From: an uncultured Chloroflexota bacterium
Lineage (GTDB): Bacteria > Chloroflexota > Dehalococcoidia > UBA3495
Direction of reading: 5' to 3'
Assembly: GCA_913020235.1 (NCBI GenBank)
Contig: CAJWBT010000115.1
Span: 1 to 7,218 of the forward strand
Length of the DNA stretch: 7,218 bases
In this document: one piece after another, positions 1 to 6,114 of the stretch
How the letters are laid out: every line of letters starts with the position of its first letter
How positions within the stretch are numbered: the stretch's first letter is position 1
Notes under the pieces: model-generated
Databases searched by the model: none
The model's input: the letters and a program-made list of their open reading frames with translations, nothing else
Told to the model about the DNA's origin: nothing
Program-made: the position numbers and the translations under genes

Positions 1-971
1 CGTCTCAGCACCATCCGGTAGAGGTTTCGGCTCTCTCCGCCCAAATGGCGCTTGTAGGCCTCAGAACCTCGCAGGAAGTCGAAGTACCCGATTCCCCGTT
101 CAATAGCCTCTTGGAGGCATAGGGCGTTGAGCAATAAGCCAACGCTATAGTAGCTGTGTTCCGGATTGTACCCGCTATTGTACAGTAACCGGGAGGATGC
201 GTAGTCAAAACAGAGACTGGTGGCTACCGGCTGGCCATCCAACACCAGGAAGAAAAGCCTCACCCGGCCCTGTTGAGCCATCCGCTCGGTTATGCGATGG
301 AAGAACCGCTCTCGCACCGGGGTCAGGTATTCGTCTTTGTCCTTCCTGCTCTGCTGCATCAAGTGGATGAAATCTCCGATCCGGCTGGCGACCTCTTCCG
401 GCTCGGTCAAGACATACCAGCGCCAGTCTACCCCCTCGTCCAGGCGGCGGAACTTGCGGCGCAACTCGTGCCGGTCCTTCTTGGATAGGAGGGACATATA
501 GTCATCCCAGGTACTGGGAAGCTGCATGCCGGCGGTCACGTCTTCCAGTTCCACGTCCACTGTATAGCCCCGCCCGCGGGCCAACTCCGGCAAGTGGATG
601 AGCGTGGGCGAGGTCTCTATTAATGAATAGAGCTTCAAGACGTTGCAGCCTTGCTCCTCCACGGAGCCCAGCAGTGAGTCGAAGAACTGGGCCTCGTATC
701 CCGGGCTTACCAAGAAGTCGTTGTAATCGAAGGTGTCCGGATTGCCGACGAATGACAGGGTCTCGCCACAGCGCGCCAGGGAAGCAATGGCGGCCACGCC
801 GTCCGGCGTCCGAACGTAAAACCCGGCCATTCTCCTACCGTTGGCAAAAGTGTCCCACCACACCTCCTGCCATTGGGGGGTCAAGAACAGGGTGTTCACC
901 GGGGAGCCGGACAGAAGGCCCTCCCACTCTTCCCGGATGTCCTCAAAGGACGTCAGGGGGGTCCTGGCCAC
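1..971 (-). CDS. CelD/BcsL-type GNAT acyltransferase (3' end outside window)
   Basis: Reading the minus strand from 971 gives 323 uninterrupted codons to the window edge, so the C-terminus is missing. The product resembles the Acetyltransf_6 (CelD/BcsL, FemAB-like) branch of the GNAT fold. Seen: a basic helix KKDRHELRRKFRRL at about residues 164-177, a strand-turn FFLVLDGQPVATSLCFD at about 240-256, the segment YNSGYNPEHSYYSVGLLL at about 264-281, and YFDFLRGSEAYKRHLGG at about 296-312, which is the typical family ending. Members transfer acyl or aminoacyl groups in envelope or polysaccharide building; the substrate here cannot be told. No signal peptide or membrane segment is visible, so it is probably cytoplasmic. 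The GTG start at 971 is chosen because AAGGAGGT lies 6 bases upstream, overlapping the folE stop, and the two genes are 4 bases apart, so translation is probably coupled. The family is fairly sure, the role unknown. Confidence 0.85.
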   Translation of the reverse strand, partial: MARTPLTSFEDIREEWEGLLSGSPVNTLFLTPQWQEVWWDTFANGRRMAGFYVRTPDGVAAIASLARCGETLSFVGNPDTFDYNDFLVSPGYEAQFFDSLLGSVEEQGCNVLKLYSLIETSPTLIHLPELARGRGYTVDVELEDVTAGMQLPSTWDDYMSLLSKKDRHELRRKFRRLDEGVDWRWYVLTEPEEVASRIGDFIHLMQQSRKDKDEYLTPVRERFFHRITERMAQQGRVRLFFLVLDGQPVATSLCFDYASSRLLYNSGYNPEHSYYSVGLLLNALCLQEAIERGIGYFDFLRGSEAYKRHLGGESRNLYRMVLR

Positions 972-975
972 TGGG

Positions 976-1554
976 CTACCTCCTTCGCAACAAGGCCAGG
1001 AGTCCGTCCTGCCCAAGCGCGCTATTTTCGAAACGGCCTCGGACGGCCGAGGTAACCACGCGGCTACCCGGTTTCTGCACTCCGCGCATCGCCATGCAGA
1101 GGTGTTCCGCTTCCACTTCCACCGCCACTCCGTCGGGGCTGAGGGCGGCGAGAATCGCATCGGCGACCTGGCCGGTCAACCGCTCCTGGACCTGGGGCCG
1201 GCGCGAGGCCACTTCCAGGGCCCGGGCCAGCTTGCTTAGCCCGGCGATCTTGCCGTTAGGGATGTAGGCCAGATGAGCCAGTCCGAAGAAGGGAAGAAGG
1301 TGATGCTCACAGACCGAATAGAATGGGACGTTTCCAAGGAGCACCGGGTCATGGCCGTTTGCTTCAAACACCGTGTCGATGGCCGCACACGGGTCCAACC
1401 CGACGCCGGAAAACAGGTCCTCGTACATACGCGCAACCCGTTGCGGGGTCCGGCGCAATCCTTCTCTGGACGGGTCCTCGCCGATGGCCTCCAACAGGAT
1501 GGTTACTGCTTCTTCAATACGCTGCTGTTCTATAGTGAGACCCCTTCGATTCAC
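976..1554 (-). CDS. folE: GTP cyclohydrolase I
   Basis: A complete 192-residue protein of the FolE (type IA) family. It converts GTP to 7,8-dihydroneopterin triphosphate, the first step towards tetrahydrofolate and other pterins, in the cytoplasm. The zinc site is intact: Cys82 and His85 in [14 protein letters not shown] and Cys153 in EHLCMAMRG, with His84 the expected catalytic partner. The family signatures GLSKLAR (105-111) and RRPQVQERL (118-126) are also present. The length is slightly shorter than the roughly 220 residues of E. coli FolE; the difference is at the N-terminus. The start is GTG at 1554, whose GTGA overlaps the thrC stop by 4 bases. No good Shine-Dalgarno is visible, so re-initiation after thrC is likely. 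Its position after threonine genes has no obvious pathway logic. The assignment is secure. Confidence 0.97.
   Translation of the reverse strand: MNRRGLTIEQQRIEEAVTILLEAIGEDPSREGLRRTPQRVARMYEDLFSGVGLDPCAAIDTVFEANGHDPVLLGNVPFYSVCEHHLLPFFGLAHLAYIPNGKIAGLSKLARALEVASRRPQVQERLTGQVADAILAALSPDGVAVEVEAEHLCMAMRGVQKPGSRVVTSAVRGRFENSALGQDGLLALLRRR
978..985 (-). promoter_or_regulatory. Strong Shine-Dalgarno of the acyltransferase gene
   Basis: The minus strand reads AAGGAGGT, a near-perfect match to the 16S rRNA tail, 6 bases before the GTG at 971. It overlaps the folE stop (976-978) by one base. It is the strongest ribosome-binding site in the window and fixes the start of the downstream gene. Confidence 0.8.
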
Positions 1555-2612
1555 CGGACCGCGGCCAATGCCACCGTTTCCACGGCTTCCATAGTCGGCT
1601 CTATCTCGGTGGTGCGTGCGGCCACACTGCTGACCGCCAGGTCCGGGTCTTTAAGGCCCGTTCCAGTGAAGATGCAGACTACCGTTTTCCCCGTCAGGTC
1701 CAGACCGCTTCGGTGCATCTTCACCAGTCCGGCGAAAGAGGCGGCGGATGCGGGCTCGCAGAAGACACCCTCTCGGGAGGCAAGGAGCCTGTAAGCGTCC
1801 AGAATTTCGTCGTCGCTGACCATGTCGATGACCCCCCCAGACCCGTCCCGTGCATCCAAAGCTCCCTTCCAGCTGGCCGGGTTGCCGATGCGGATGGCCG
1901 ACGCAATGGTTTGGGGATTGGCCACCGGCGCCCCGCGCACAATGGGCGCTGCTCCTTCCGCTTGAAAGCCCATCATACGGGGCAGCCGGCTGGTCCGGCC
2001 AAGCCCATGGTACTCTTTGAAACCCTTCCAATAGGCGGTGATATTGCCGGCGTTGCCCACTGGGATAAACAGGTATTCGGGGGCTTCACCCAGAGCGTCC
2101 GCCACCTCGAAGGCGGCAGTCTTTTGCCCTTCAATCCGGTTGGGGTTGACCGAGTTGACCAGGGTCATCGGATGCTTGCAGGTAAAAGCCTGGACCAGCT
2201 TCAGGGCCGCGTCAAAATTCCCGTTGATCATGATTATTCGCGCACCATAGGCCATGGCCTGGGCCAGCTTACCCATGGCCACTTCTCCCTTCGGAATCAG
2301 CACTAATGCGGGGAGGTCGCAATAGGCGCTATAGGCAGCGGCGGACGCGCTGGTGTTCCCGGTGGAAGCGCACATTACGGCTGTGCTTCCCTCTTCCAGC
2401 GCCTTGGCGATGGCCACTACCATTCCCCTGTCCTTGAAGGACCCGGTGGGGTTGCACCCCTCCAGCTTGAAATACAGCTCGGCGCAACCCAACTCCTTCC
2501 CAAGCCGGTTGGACTTGACCAGTGGAGTATCTCCCTCCCCCAAGGTGATCATGGGGGTGGTCTCCGTCACCGGAAGGAGGTCTCTGTAGTTCCGTAGGAC
2601 CCCAACGCCCAT
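1551..2612 (-). CDS. thrC: Threonine synthase
   Basis: A PLP-dependent fold type II lyase that converts O-phosphohomoserine to threonine and phosphate in the cytoplasm. Counted from the ATG at 2612 the protein has 353 residues, close to the 352 of B. subtilis ThrC, and aligns to it from the first residues ([19 protein letters not shown]). Seen: the PLP lysine, Lys60, in [11 protein letters not shown]; the substrate-binding loop CASTGNTSA at about 81-89; the phosphate-binding loop GNAGN at about 186-190; and TGTGLKDP near the C-terminus. It is the short, bacillar/archaeal type, not the long E. coli type. An in-frame TTG at 2678 would add 22 Gly/Pro-rich residues; I prefer 2612 from family length, although its Shine-Dalgarno (GGGA) is weak. 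It follows hom, the usual pairing, and overlaps folE by 4 bases. The function is secure; the start is moderately so. Confidence 0.95.
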   Translation of the reverse strand: MGVGVLRNYRDLLPVTETTPMITLGEGDTPLVKSNRLGKELGCAELYFKLEGCNPTGSFKDRGMVVAIAKALEEGSTAVMCASTGNTSASAAAYSAYCDLPALVLIPKGEVAMGKLAQAMAYGARIIMINGNFDAALKLVQAFTCKHPMTLVNSVNPNRIEGQKTAAFEVADALGEAPEYLFIPVGNAGNITAYWKGFKEYHGLGRTSRLPRMMGFQAEGAAPIVRGAPVANPQTIASAIRIGNPASWKGALDARDGSGGVIDMVSDDEILDAYRLLASREGVFCEPASAASFAGLVKMHRSGLDLTGKTVVCIFTGTGLKDPDLAVSSVAARTTEIEPTMEAVETVALAAVR

Positions 2613-2655
2613 ATGTTTCCCGTCAGGCAGGCTCTCGCCGCCGCCGTTGTCCCAA

Positions 2656-2675
2656 CCCGGGCGGATGGCCCCGGG
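2656..2675. repeat. GC-rich inverted repeat between hom and thrC
   Basis: CCCGGG at 2656-2661 and again at 2670-2675 can pair as a 6-bp stem with an 8-base loop in the hom-thrC transcript. No run of T follows on the minus strand, so it does not look like an intrinsic terminator. It lies in the 85-base gap if thrC starts at 2612, or just inside the gene if the TTG at 2678 is used. It may be chance in GC-rich DNA. Confidence 0.3.
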
Positions 2676-2697
2676 CAATCGGGGACGGCATGAGGGC

Positions 2698-4044
2698 TTA
2701 TTCTTCGATCCGAAGCAGGTTGTTCACCCCTCGCACAACCTCCAGGTTTGCCATAGACCGCAGGGCCTCTTGGACCGAGGCTTCCCTGGCCGGATGAGTC
2801 GTGATCACGATTTCCGCGGTCTGGTCCGCCGGATTGGTATCTTTCTGAAGGACGGAAGCCAAGCTTATCTCACCGTCTCCCAGGAGCCGGGCAATTTGGG
2901 CCAGCACCCCGGGCTGGTCGGCAACCCTCAATCTGAGATAATACTTGCGCATCAGGCCGTCTATTGACTCGACGCTCCAGGCCTCACCTTCTCCTCCGGG
3001 TGGCACAGCGGCAAGAGGAGCTTCCTCATCGGCTTGCGGGGACCCGTTGGCAGGTTGGCCCGGCAGAAGCGTCATCCTCCGGGCTACCTCGATCACGTCC
3101 CCAACCACTGCGCTCGTCGTCGGCTCCCGACCGGCACCCATCCCGTGAAAAAGGACCTTGCCGCAGAGGCTGCCCTCGACTTCCACCGCATTGTACACTC
3201 CGTCGACCTTTGCCAGCATGTGGCCCAGGGGAACCAGCGCCGGATGGACCCTCGCCTGGATGGCGCCGTCCTCCAGCGTGGCGATGGCCAGCGACTTGAT
3301 GGCGTACCCCAGTTCCTGGGCATAGCGGAAGTCTTGCTGTTCCAGGCTGGAGATGCCCTGCCGGTAGACGTCCTCGGGGTTGAACGGGAGATGAAAGGCC
3401 AATGACGCCAGGATTGCCAGCTTGTAAACCGCGTCGATACCCTCGACGTCGTTCGTTGGGTCCGCCTCGGCGTAGCCGCGCTCCTGGGCTTCTTTGAGGG
3501 CTTGGCCGAAATCGGTGCCATGGTGGGCCATGCGCGTGAGGATGTAGTTGGTGGTGCCGTTGATGATGCCGCGGACGGAGCAGACATCGTTGGCCACAAG
3601 CTCGTTCATCAGACAGCCCACGATGGGTATCCCACCGCAGACGCTCGCCTCGAACAGCAGATTCACCCGGTTCCGGCGCGCAAGGGAAAGCAGTTCCGGG
3701 CCGTGTTTGGCCATCACTTCTTTGTTCGCGGTGACCACGTGTTTCCCGGCAGAAAGGCCGGCCTTGAGGTAACCGGCCGCGGGTTTGGTGCCGCCGATGA
3801 CCTCCACCAGGACATGGATGTCCGGGTCGCTGAGAATCTCTTCGGGGTCGGTGGTGAGCAGGCTCGGGGGAAGAGCGGAGTTCCTGGTTTTTGCCAGGTC
3901 CCTCACCAGCACTTTCTTCAGCTTGACAGGGCGGCCGATCTTCCCCCGTATCGTTTCCGACCGGTCCAGCAGGGTGGCCGCCACCCCACCCCCAACCACA
4001 CCCAGGCCCATGAGTCCGACGTTGATCTCCGAAGGAACGCCCAC
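2698..4044 (-). CDS. hom: Homoserine dehydrogenase with ACT domain
   Basis: Reduces aspartate-4-semialdehyde to homoserine with NAD(P)H, the branch point to threonine, methionine and isoleucine; cytoplasmic. The protein has 448 residues, a usual length for the stand-alone Gram-positive type. Order: Rossmann domain with GLGVVGGGV (about 13-21) and TANKEV (106-111); catalytic domain with [10 protein letters not shown] (131-140), [12 protein letters not shown] (159-170) and [14 protein letters not shown] (195-208), where Asp204 and Lys208 match the Asp-x3-Lys catalytic pair of yeast homoserine dehydrogenase; then a Pro/Gly/Ala/Glu-rich linker of about 35 residues; then an ACT domain (about 367-440, [19 protein letters not shown]). 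ACT domains commonly give feedback control, by threonine in this family, which is inferred here. The GTG at 4044 is chosen because AGAGGT lies 9 bases upstream, and it leaves only 7 bases after the upstream stop. A TTG at 4104 would overlap that gene by 53 bases and add a non-conserved stretch. Confidence 0.96.
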   Translation of the reverse strand: MGVPSEINVGLMGLGVVGGGVAATLLDRSETIRGKIGRPVKLKKVLVRDLAKTRNSALPPSLLTTDPEEILSDPDIHVLVEVIGGTKPAAGYLKAGLSAGKHVVTANKEVMAKHGPELLSLARRNRVNLLFEASVCGGIPIVGCLMNELVANDVCSVRGIINGTTNYILTRMAHHGTDFGQALKEAQERGYAEADPTNDVEGIDAVYKLAILASLAFHLPFNPEDVYRQGISSLEQQDFRYAQELGYAIKSLAIATLEDGAIQARVHPALVPLGHMLAKVDGVYNAVEVEGSLCGKVLFHGMGAGREPTTSAVVGDVIEVARRMTLLPGQPANGSPQADEEAPLAAVPPGGEGEAWSVESIDGLMRKYYLRLRVADQPGVLAQIARLLGDGEISLASVLQKDTNPADQTAEIVITTHPAREASVQEALRSMANLEVVRGVNNLLRIEE

Positions 4045-4051
4045 CGGCCGA

Positions 4052-5185
4052 TTACCTCTGCTCCGGTTGGTTGCGGGGCGCGCTGACGGCGACCTGGTCG
4101 GCAACCCAAGCGTACAAGGTGCTGTCGAAATTCATTTTCAGCCAGCCCTCATTGGACCCGCGCCTGAGTTGGTTGTTTCGCCACTCGATCAACAGCTCGG
4201 AGTTGAGCTTGTTCCTCATGTTGTCGCTCAAATCCCTGGTCTCCGGTCCTGAAACCTTGTGGATAATGTAGATTCCTTCGTTGAGGAACACCGGGTCGGC
4301 AATATCCCCTACGGACAACGGCTCCACATCGCTCTCTTCATCGCCAAAGAGCGTCTCGTCCATGTTGGGGAAGGCGCCCCGTGGTACCCAGCCCACGTAC
4401 CCACCGACGCCGGCGAAGCCGGCGGGCATCCCCACCTCATCGGCCACCGCGGCAAATTCTTCAGAGTTCAGCCTTTCCCTGACCTCGCGCATATCTAGCT
4501 CGCTGGTGAGTTCCGTGCGGATCCACTCAACCTCCACTTGCTCCTGGGTGTCCTCGATGCCGAACCCCAAGAAACCGAAGAGCAGTCGCAGCTGCAACTG
4601 CTCCTCCAGCGTCTGCCGATATTCCTCTCGCGACAGACCCGTCCGGGCTAAGTAGATCTCGATGTTGTTCTCGAACTCCCGGTCCAACTGGCCCGGGTCT
4701 GTCTCCTGCCCTTCGGGGACTTCTGGATAGAACTGGTTGCGCAAGGCTTCGTCGATATCCTCATCGGTGACATTGATGCCCAGGCCTGGTGCGGCCTGGC
4801 GGAGAATCTCGGCGTTGAGCAACTCTTGAAGGTACTCGAAAGGAATCACGCTCAGGTCCACGCTGCCACTCAGACCCTGAAGAACCCGGATGCGCTCTAC
4901 CAGGTCTCCCATGGTGAACTCTACGTCCCGCACGCTACCTGCCCAGACCCGTGGCGGATGGTAGAACTTCTGGTAGTAGCCGGCGCCAAGTATCCCCACG
5001 AGCACCAGTATCAGCGTGGCCCCAATGGCCCAGGCGAGCCGTTGATGCGCGTAGTCTTTCCCGGCTCGGACTTTTTCGCGTGGAGTCTCCTCCTGGCGCG
5101 CTCGGCGCCCCCGCACTCGGCGTCGGCGCTCGGAAAGGGGGGCAGCAGGCCCGCCAGCATCGCTAGGGTTCCTGGGGAAAGCCAT
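4052..5185 (-). CDS. Membrane-anchored SurA/PpiC-like peptidyl-prolyl isomerase
   Basis: The 377-residue product resembles SurA/PrsA-type folding factors, which bind and isomerise prolines in exported proteins outside the cytoplasmic membrane. Layout: a basic cytoplasmic N-terminus with an Arg cluster (ERRRRVRGRRARQ, about 19-31); one hydrophobic segment at about 51-71 (LAWAIGATLILVLVGILGAG), which reads as an uncleaved signal anchor; a helical SurA_N-like chaperone region with many acidic residues (about 85-215); a parvulin-like domain (about 217-315) with GGYVGWVPRGAFP near 261-273 and GDIADPVFLNEGIYIIHK near 293-310; and a final helical stretch, as expected in SurA-like proteins where N- and C-terminal helices pack together. 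Isomerase activity is not certain, as parvulin domains are often degenerate. Starts TTG 5191, ATG 5188 and ATG 5185 are adjacent; 5185 has the best spacing (7 bases) to GAGG. It sits where rplI often follows rpsR. Confidence 0.85.
   Translation of the reverse strand: MAFPRNPSDAGGPAAPLSERRRRVRGRRARQEETPREKVRAGKDYAHQRLAWAIGATLILVLVGILGAGYYQKFYHPPRVWAGSVRDVEFTMGDLVERIRVLQGLSGSVDLSVIPFEYLQELLNAEILRQAAPGLGINVTDEDIDEALRNQFYPEVPEGQETDPGQLDREFENNIEIYLARTGLSREEYRQTLEEQLQLRLLFGFLGFGIEDTQEQVEVEWIRTELTSELDMREVRERLNSEEFAAVADEVGMPAGFAGVGGYVGWVPRGAFPNMDETLFGDEESDVEPLSVGDIADPVFLNEGIYIIHKVSGPETRDLSDNMRNKLNSELLIEWRNNQLRRGSNEGWLKMNFDSTLYAWVADQVAVSAPRNQPEQR
4054..4059 (-). promoter_or_regulatory. Shine-Dalgarno that sets the hom start
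   Basis: AGAGGT on the minus strand lies 9 bases before the GTG at 4044 and shares its last base with the TAA stop of the upstream isomerase gene. It supports 4044 over the TTG at 4104. Confidence 0.6.
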
Positions 5186-5295
5186 CATCAAGCCTCAGGG
5201 TATTCAAATACGAGCAAATTCTACTGCCAGCAACCGGGCGCGGCTGAAGCATACCGGACAGTTTGATGACCAATGTGGGGTCAGCGGTGCGTTTC
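5186..5295 (-). other. Gap of 110 bases between rpsR and the isomerase gene
   Basis: This is the longest gap in the window. It contains TAGAAT (5218-5223), which matches 5 of 6 bases of a -10 element, but no clear -35 lies 16-18 bases upstream. A TGACC/GGTCA pair with a 7-base loop lies just after rpsR, but it has only 5 base pairs and no T run, so it is not a convincing terminator. A weak internal promoter for the isomerase and amino-acid genes is possible. Confidence 0.3.
5193..5196 (-). promoter_or_regulatory. Shine-Dalgarno of the isomerase gene
   Basis: GAGG on the minus strand is 7 bases before the ATG at 5185 and only 4 before the ATG at 5188. This favours the third of three adjacent start codons. 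Confidence 0.5.
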
Positions 5296-5625
5296 CTAGC
5301 GGCGGAGTCCACTAGCCCCGGAGTGGAACGGCACGAAAGGCACCAATGCCAGGTGCCTCGCTCGGTGGATCGCGATTCTCAGTGTCCGCTGGTGCTTCGC
5401 ACACACTCCAGTCTTCCGACGCGGTTCTATTTTGGCCCGGTCCGAGAGATACCGGCGCATTTGATCGACGTTCTTATAGTCGATGAGCTTCACATGTTCG
5501 ACGCAAAAAGCGCACACCCGCCGGCGAGGGGCATACCGGCCTCTGGGACGGCCACCCGGGCGCCCGCCTGGCCGGCCTGGTCCTCTGCCTTGACCACCTG
5601 GTCCTCTTGATGCATAAGATGTCAT
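5296..5625 (-). CDS. rpsR: 30S ribosomal protein S18, zinc-ribbon type with basic extension
   Basis: S18 binds S6 and the central domain of 16S rRNA on the 30S platform. The core runs from about residue 34 to 98, with DYKNVDQMRRYLSDRAKI and the strongly conserved TGVCAKHQRTLRIAIHRARH. Cys38, Cys41, Cys75 and His78 form the CxxC...CxxH set of the zinc-binding (C+) form. At 109 residues it is longer than the usual 75-80. The extra is mainly an N-terminal stretch (about 7-36) of Arg, Gly and Pro with RGR and GGRPGGRPRGR patterns, plus a short C-terminal tail ending in GLRR. The extension should be disordered and strongly basic. The ATG at 5625 has GGAGGA 11 bases upstream (5637-5642), a rather long spacing; no better in-frame start is seen. 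It follows ssb by 48 bases, and the rpsF-ssb-rpsR order is classic. Confidence 0.97.
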   Translation of the reverse strand: MTSYASRGPGGQGRGPGRPGGRPGGRPRGRYAPRRRVCAFCVEHVKLIDYKNVDQMRRYLSDRAKIEPRRKTGVCAKHQRTLRIAIHRARHLALVPFVPFHSGASGLRR

Positions 5626-5673
5626 ACTTGCTGTGGTCCTCCGAGGGAACTTGAGAGGTTTGGAATCGAAAGG

Positions 5674-6090
5674 TTAGAAGGGAAGGTCGTCAACGGCTTC
5701 GTTTGCCGGACCTGCCTCCCCCATTCCAGTATCTGTATCGTAAGCGGGCGTCTCGTCGGCCCCGCCCGCCCCACGGCCCAAGAACTGTACGTCGGTCAGG
5801 TTGATGTCGTTCACGAAGCGCGTCTGGCCGTCACGGCCCTCAAAGCTGCGGCTGCGCAGCCTCCCTTCGACGTACACTTGACGCCCCTTGGTCAGCCACT
5901 GATTACACAGCTCGGCCAGCTTGCCCCAGGCGCTGACGTTGAACCATTCGGTTTCTTCCCGCCGCTCCCCTGAGGAGGTGGTATAGCGCCGCGTAGAGGC
6001 CACGCTAAACGACGTAACCGCCTGGCCCGACGGTGTGTACCGCATCTCCGGGTCTCTGCCTAGATTGCCGATGACGATTATCTTGTTCAA
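5674..6090 (-). CDS. ssb: Single-stranded DNA-binding protein
   Basis: SSB coats single-stranded DNA during replication, repair and recombination and recruits partner proteins through its C-terminal tip. The protein has 138 residues. The OB fold covers about 1-105, beginning MNKIIVIGNLGRDPEMRYTP and including TEWFNVSAWGKLAELC and QVYVEGRLRSRSF. A short acidic, Gly-rich linker (about 106-130) leads to the canonical acidic tip EAVDDLPF, so the partner-binding end is intact. The linker is short compared with E. coli SSB. The start is TTG at 6090: the conserved family N-terminus begins exactly there, and AAGGGGGG (6094-6101) lies just upstream. It begins 24 bases after the rpsF stop. Identification is secure. 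Confidence 0.98.
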   Translation of the reverse strand: MNKIIVIGNLGRDPEMRYTPSGQAVTSFSVASTRRYTTSSGERREETEWFNVSAWGKLAELCNQWLTKGRQVYVEGRLRSRSFEGRDGQTRFVNDINLTDVQFLGRGAGGADETPAYDTDTGMGEAGPANEAVDDLPF

Positions 6091-6093
6091 GCG

Positions 6094-6101
6094 CCCCCCT
6101 T
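6094..6101 (-). promoter_or_regulatory. Shine-Dalgarno supporting the TTG start of ssb
   Basis: AAGGGGGG on the minus strand ends 3 bases before the TTG at 6090; its AAGG part is 7 bases away. It lies in the 24-base rpsF-ssb gap and supports the non-ATG start. Confidence 0.5.
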
Positions 6102-6114
6102 GGCCCGGGCTGTC

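Noticed and set aside
623..1267. Plus-strand open frame of 214 codons across the acyltransferase and folE
   Set aside because: It is antisense to two well-recognised genes; its Arg/Pro/Ser-rich composition is typical of a shadow frame in GC-rich DNA.
1273..2306. Plus-strand open frames opposite folE and thrC
   Set aside because: They are antisense to strongly conserved enzymes and show no recognisable domain.
3502..4252. Plus-strand open frames opposite hom and the isomerase gene
   Set aside because: These are shadow frames; the minus-strand products have conserved motifs throughout.
5250..5295. Terminator after rpsR
   Set aside because: The TGACC/GGTCA stem has only 5 pairs and no T run follows on the minus strand.
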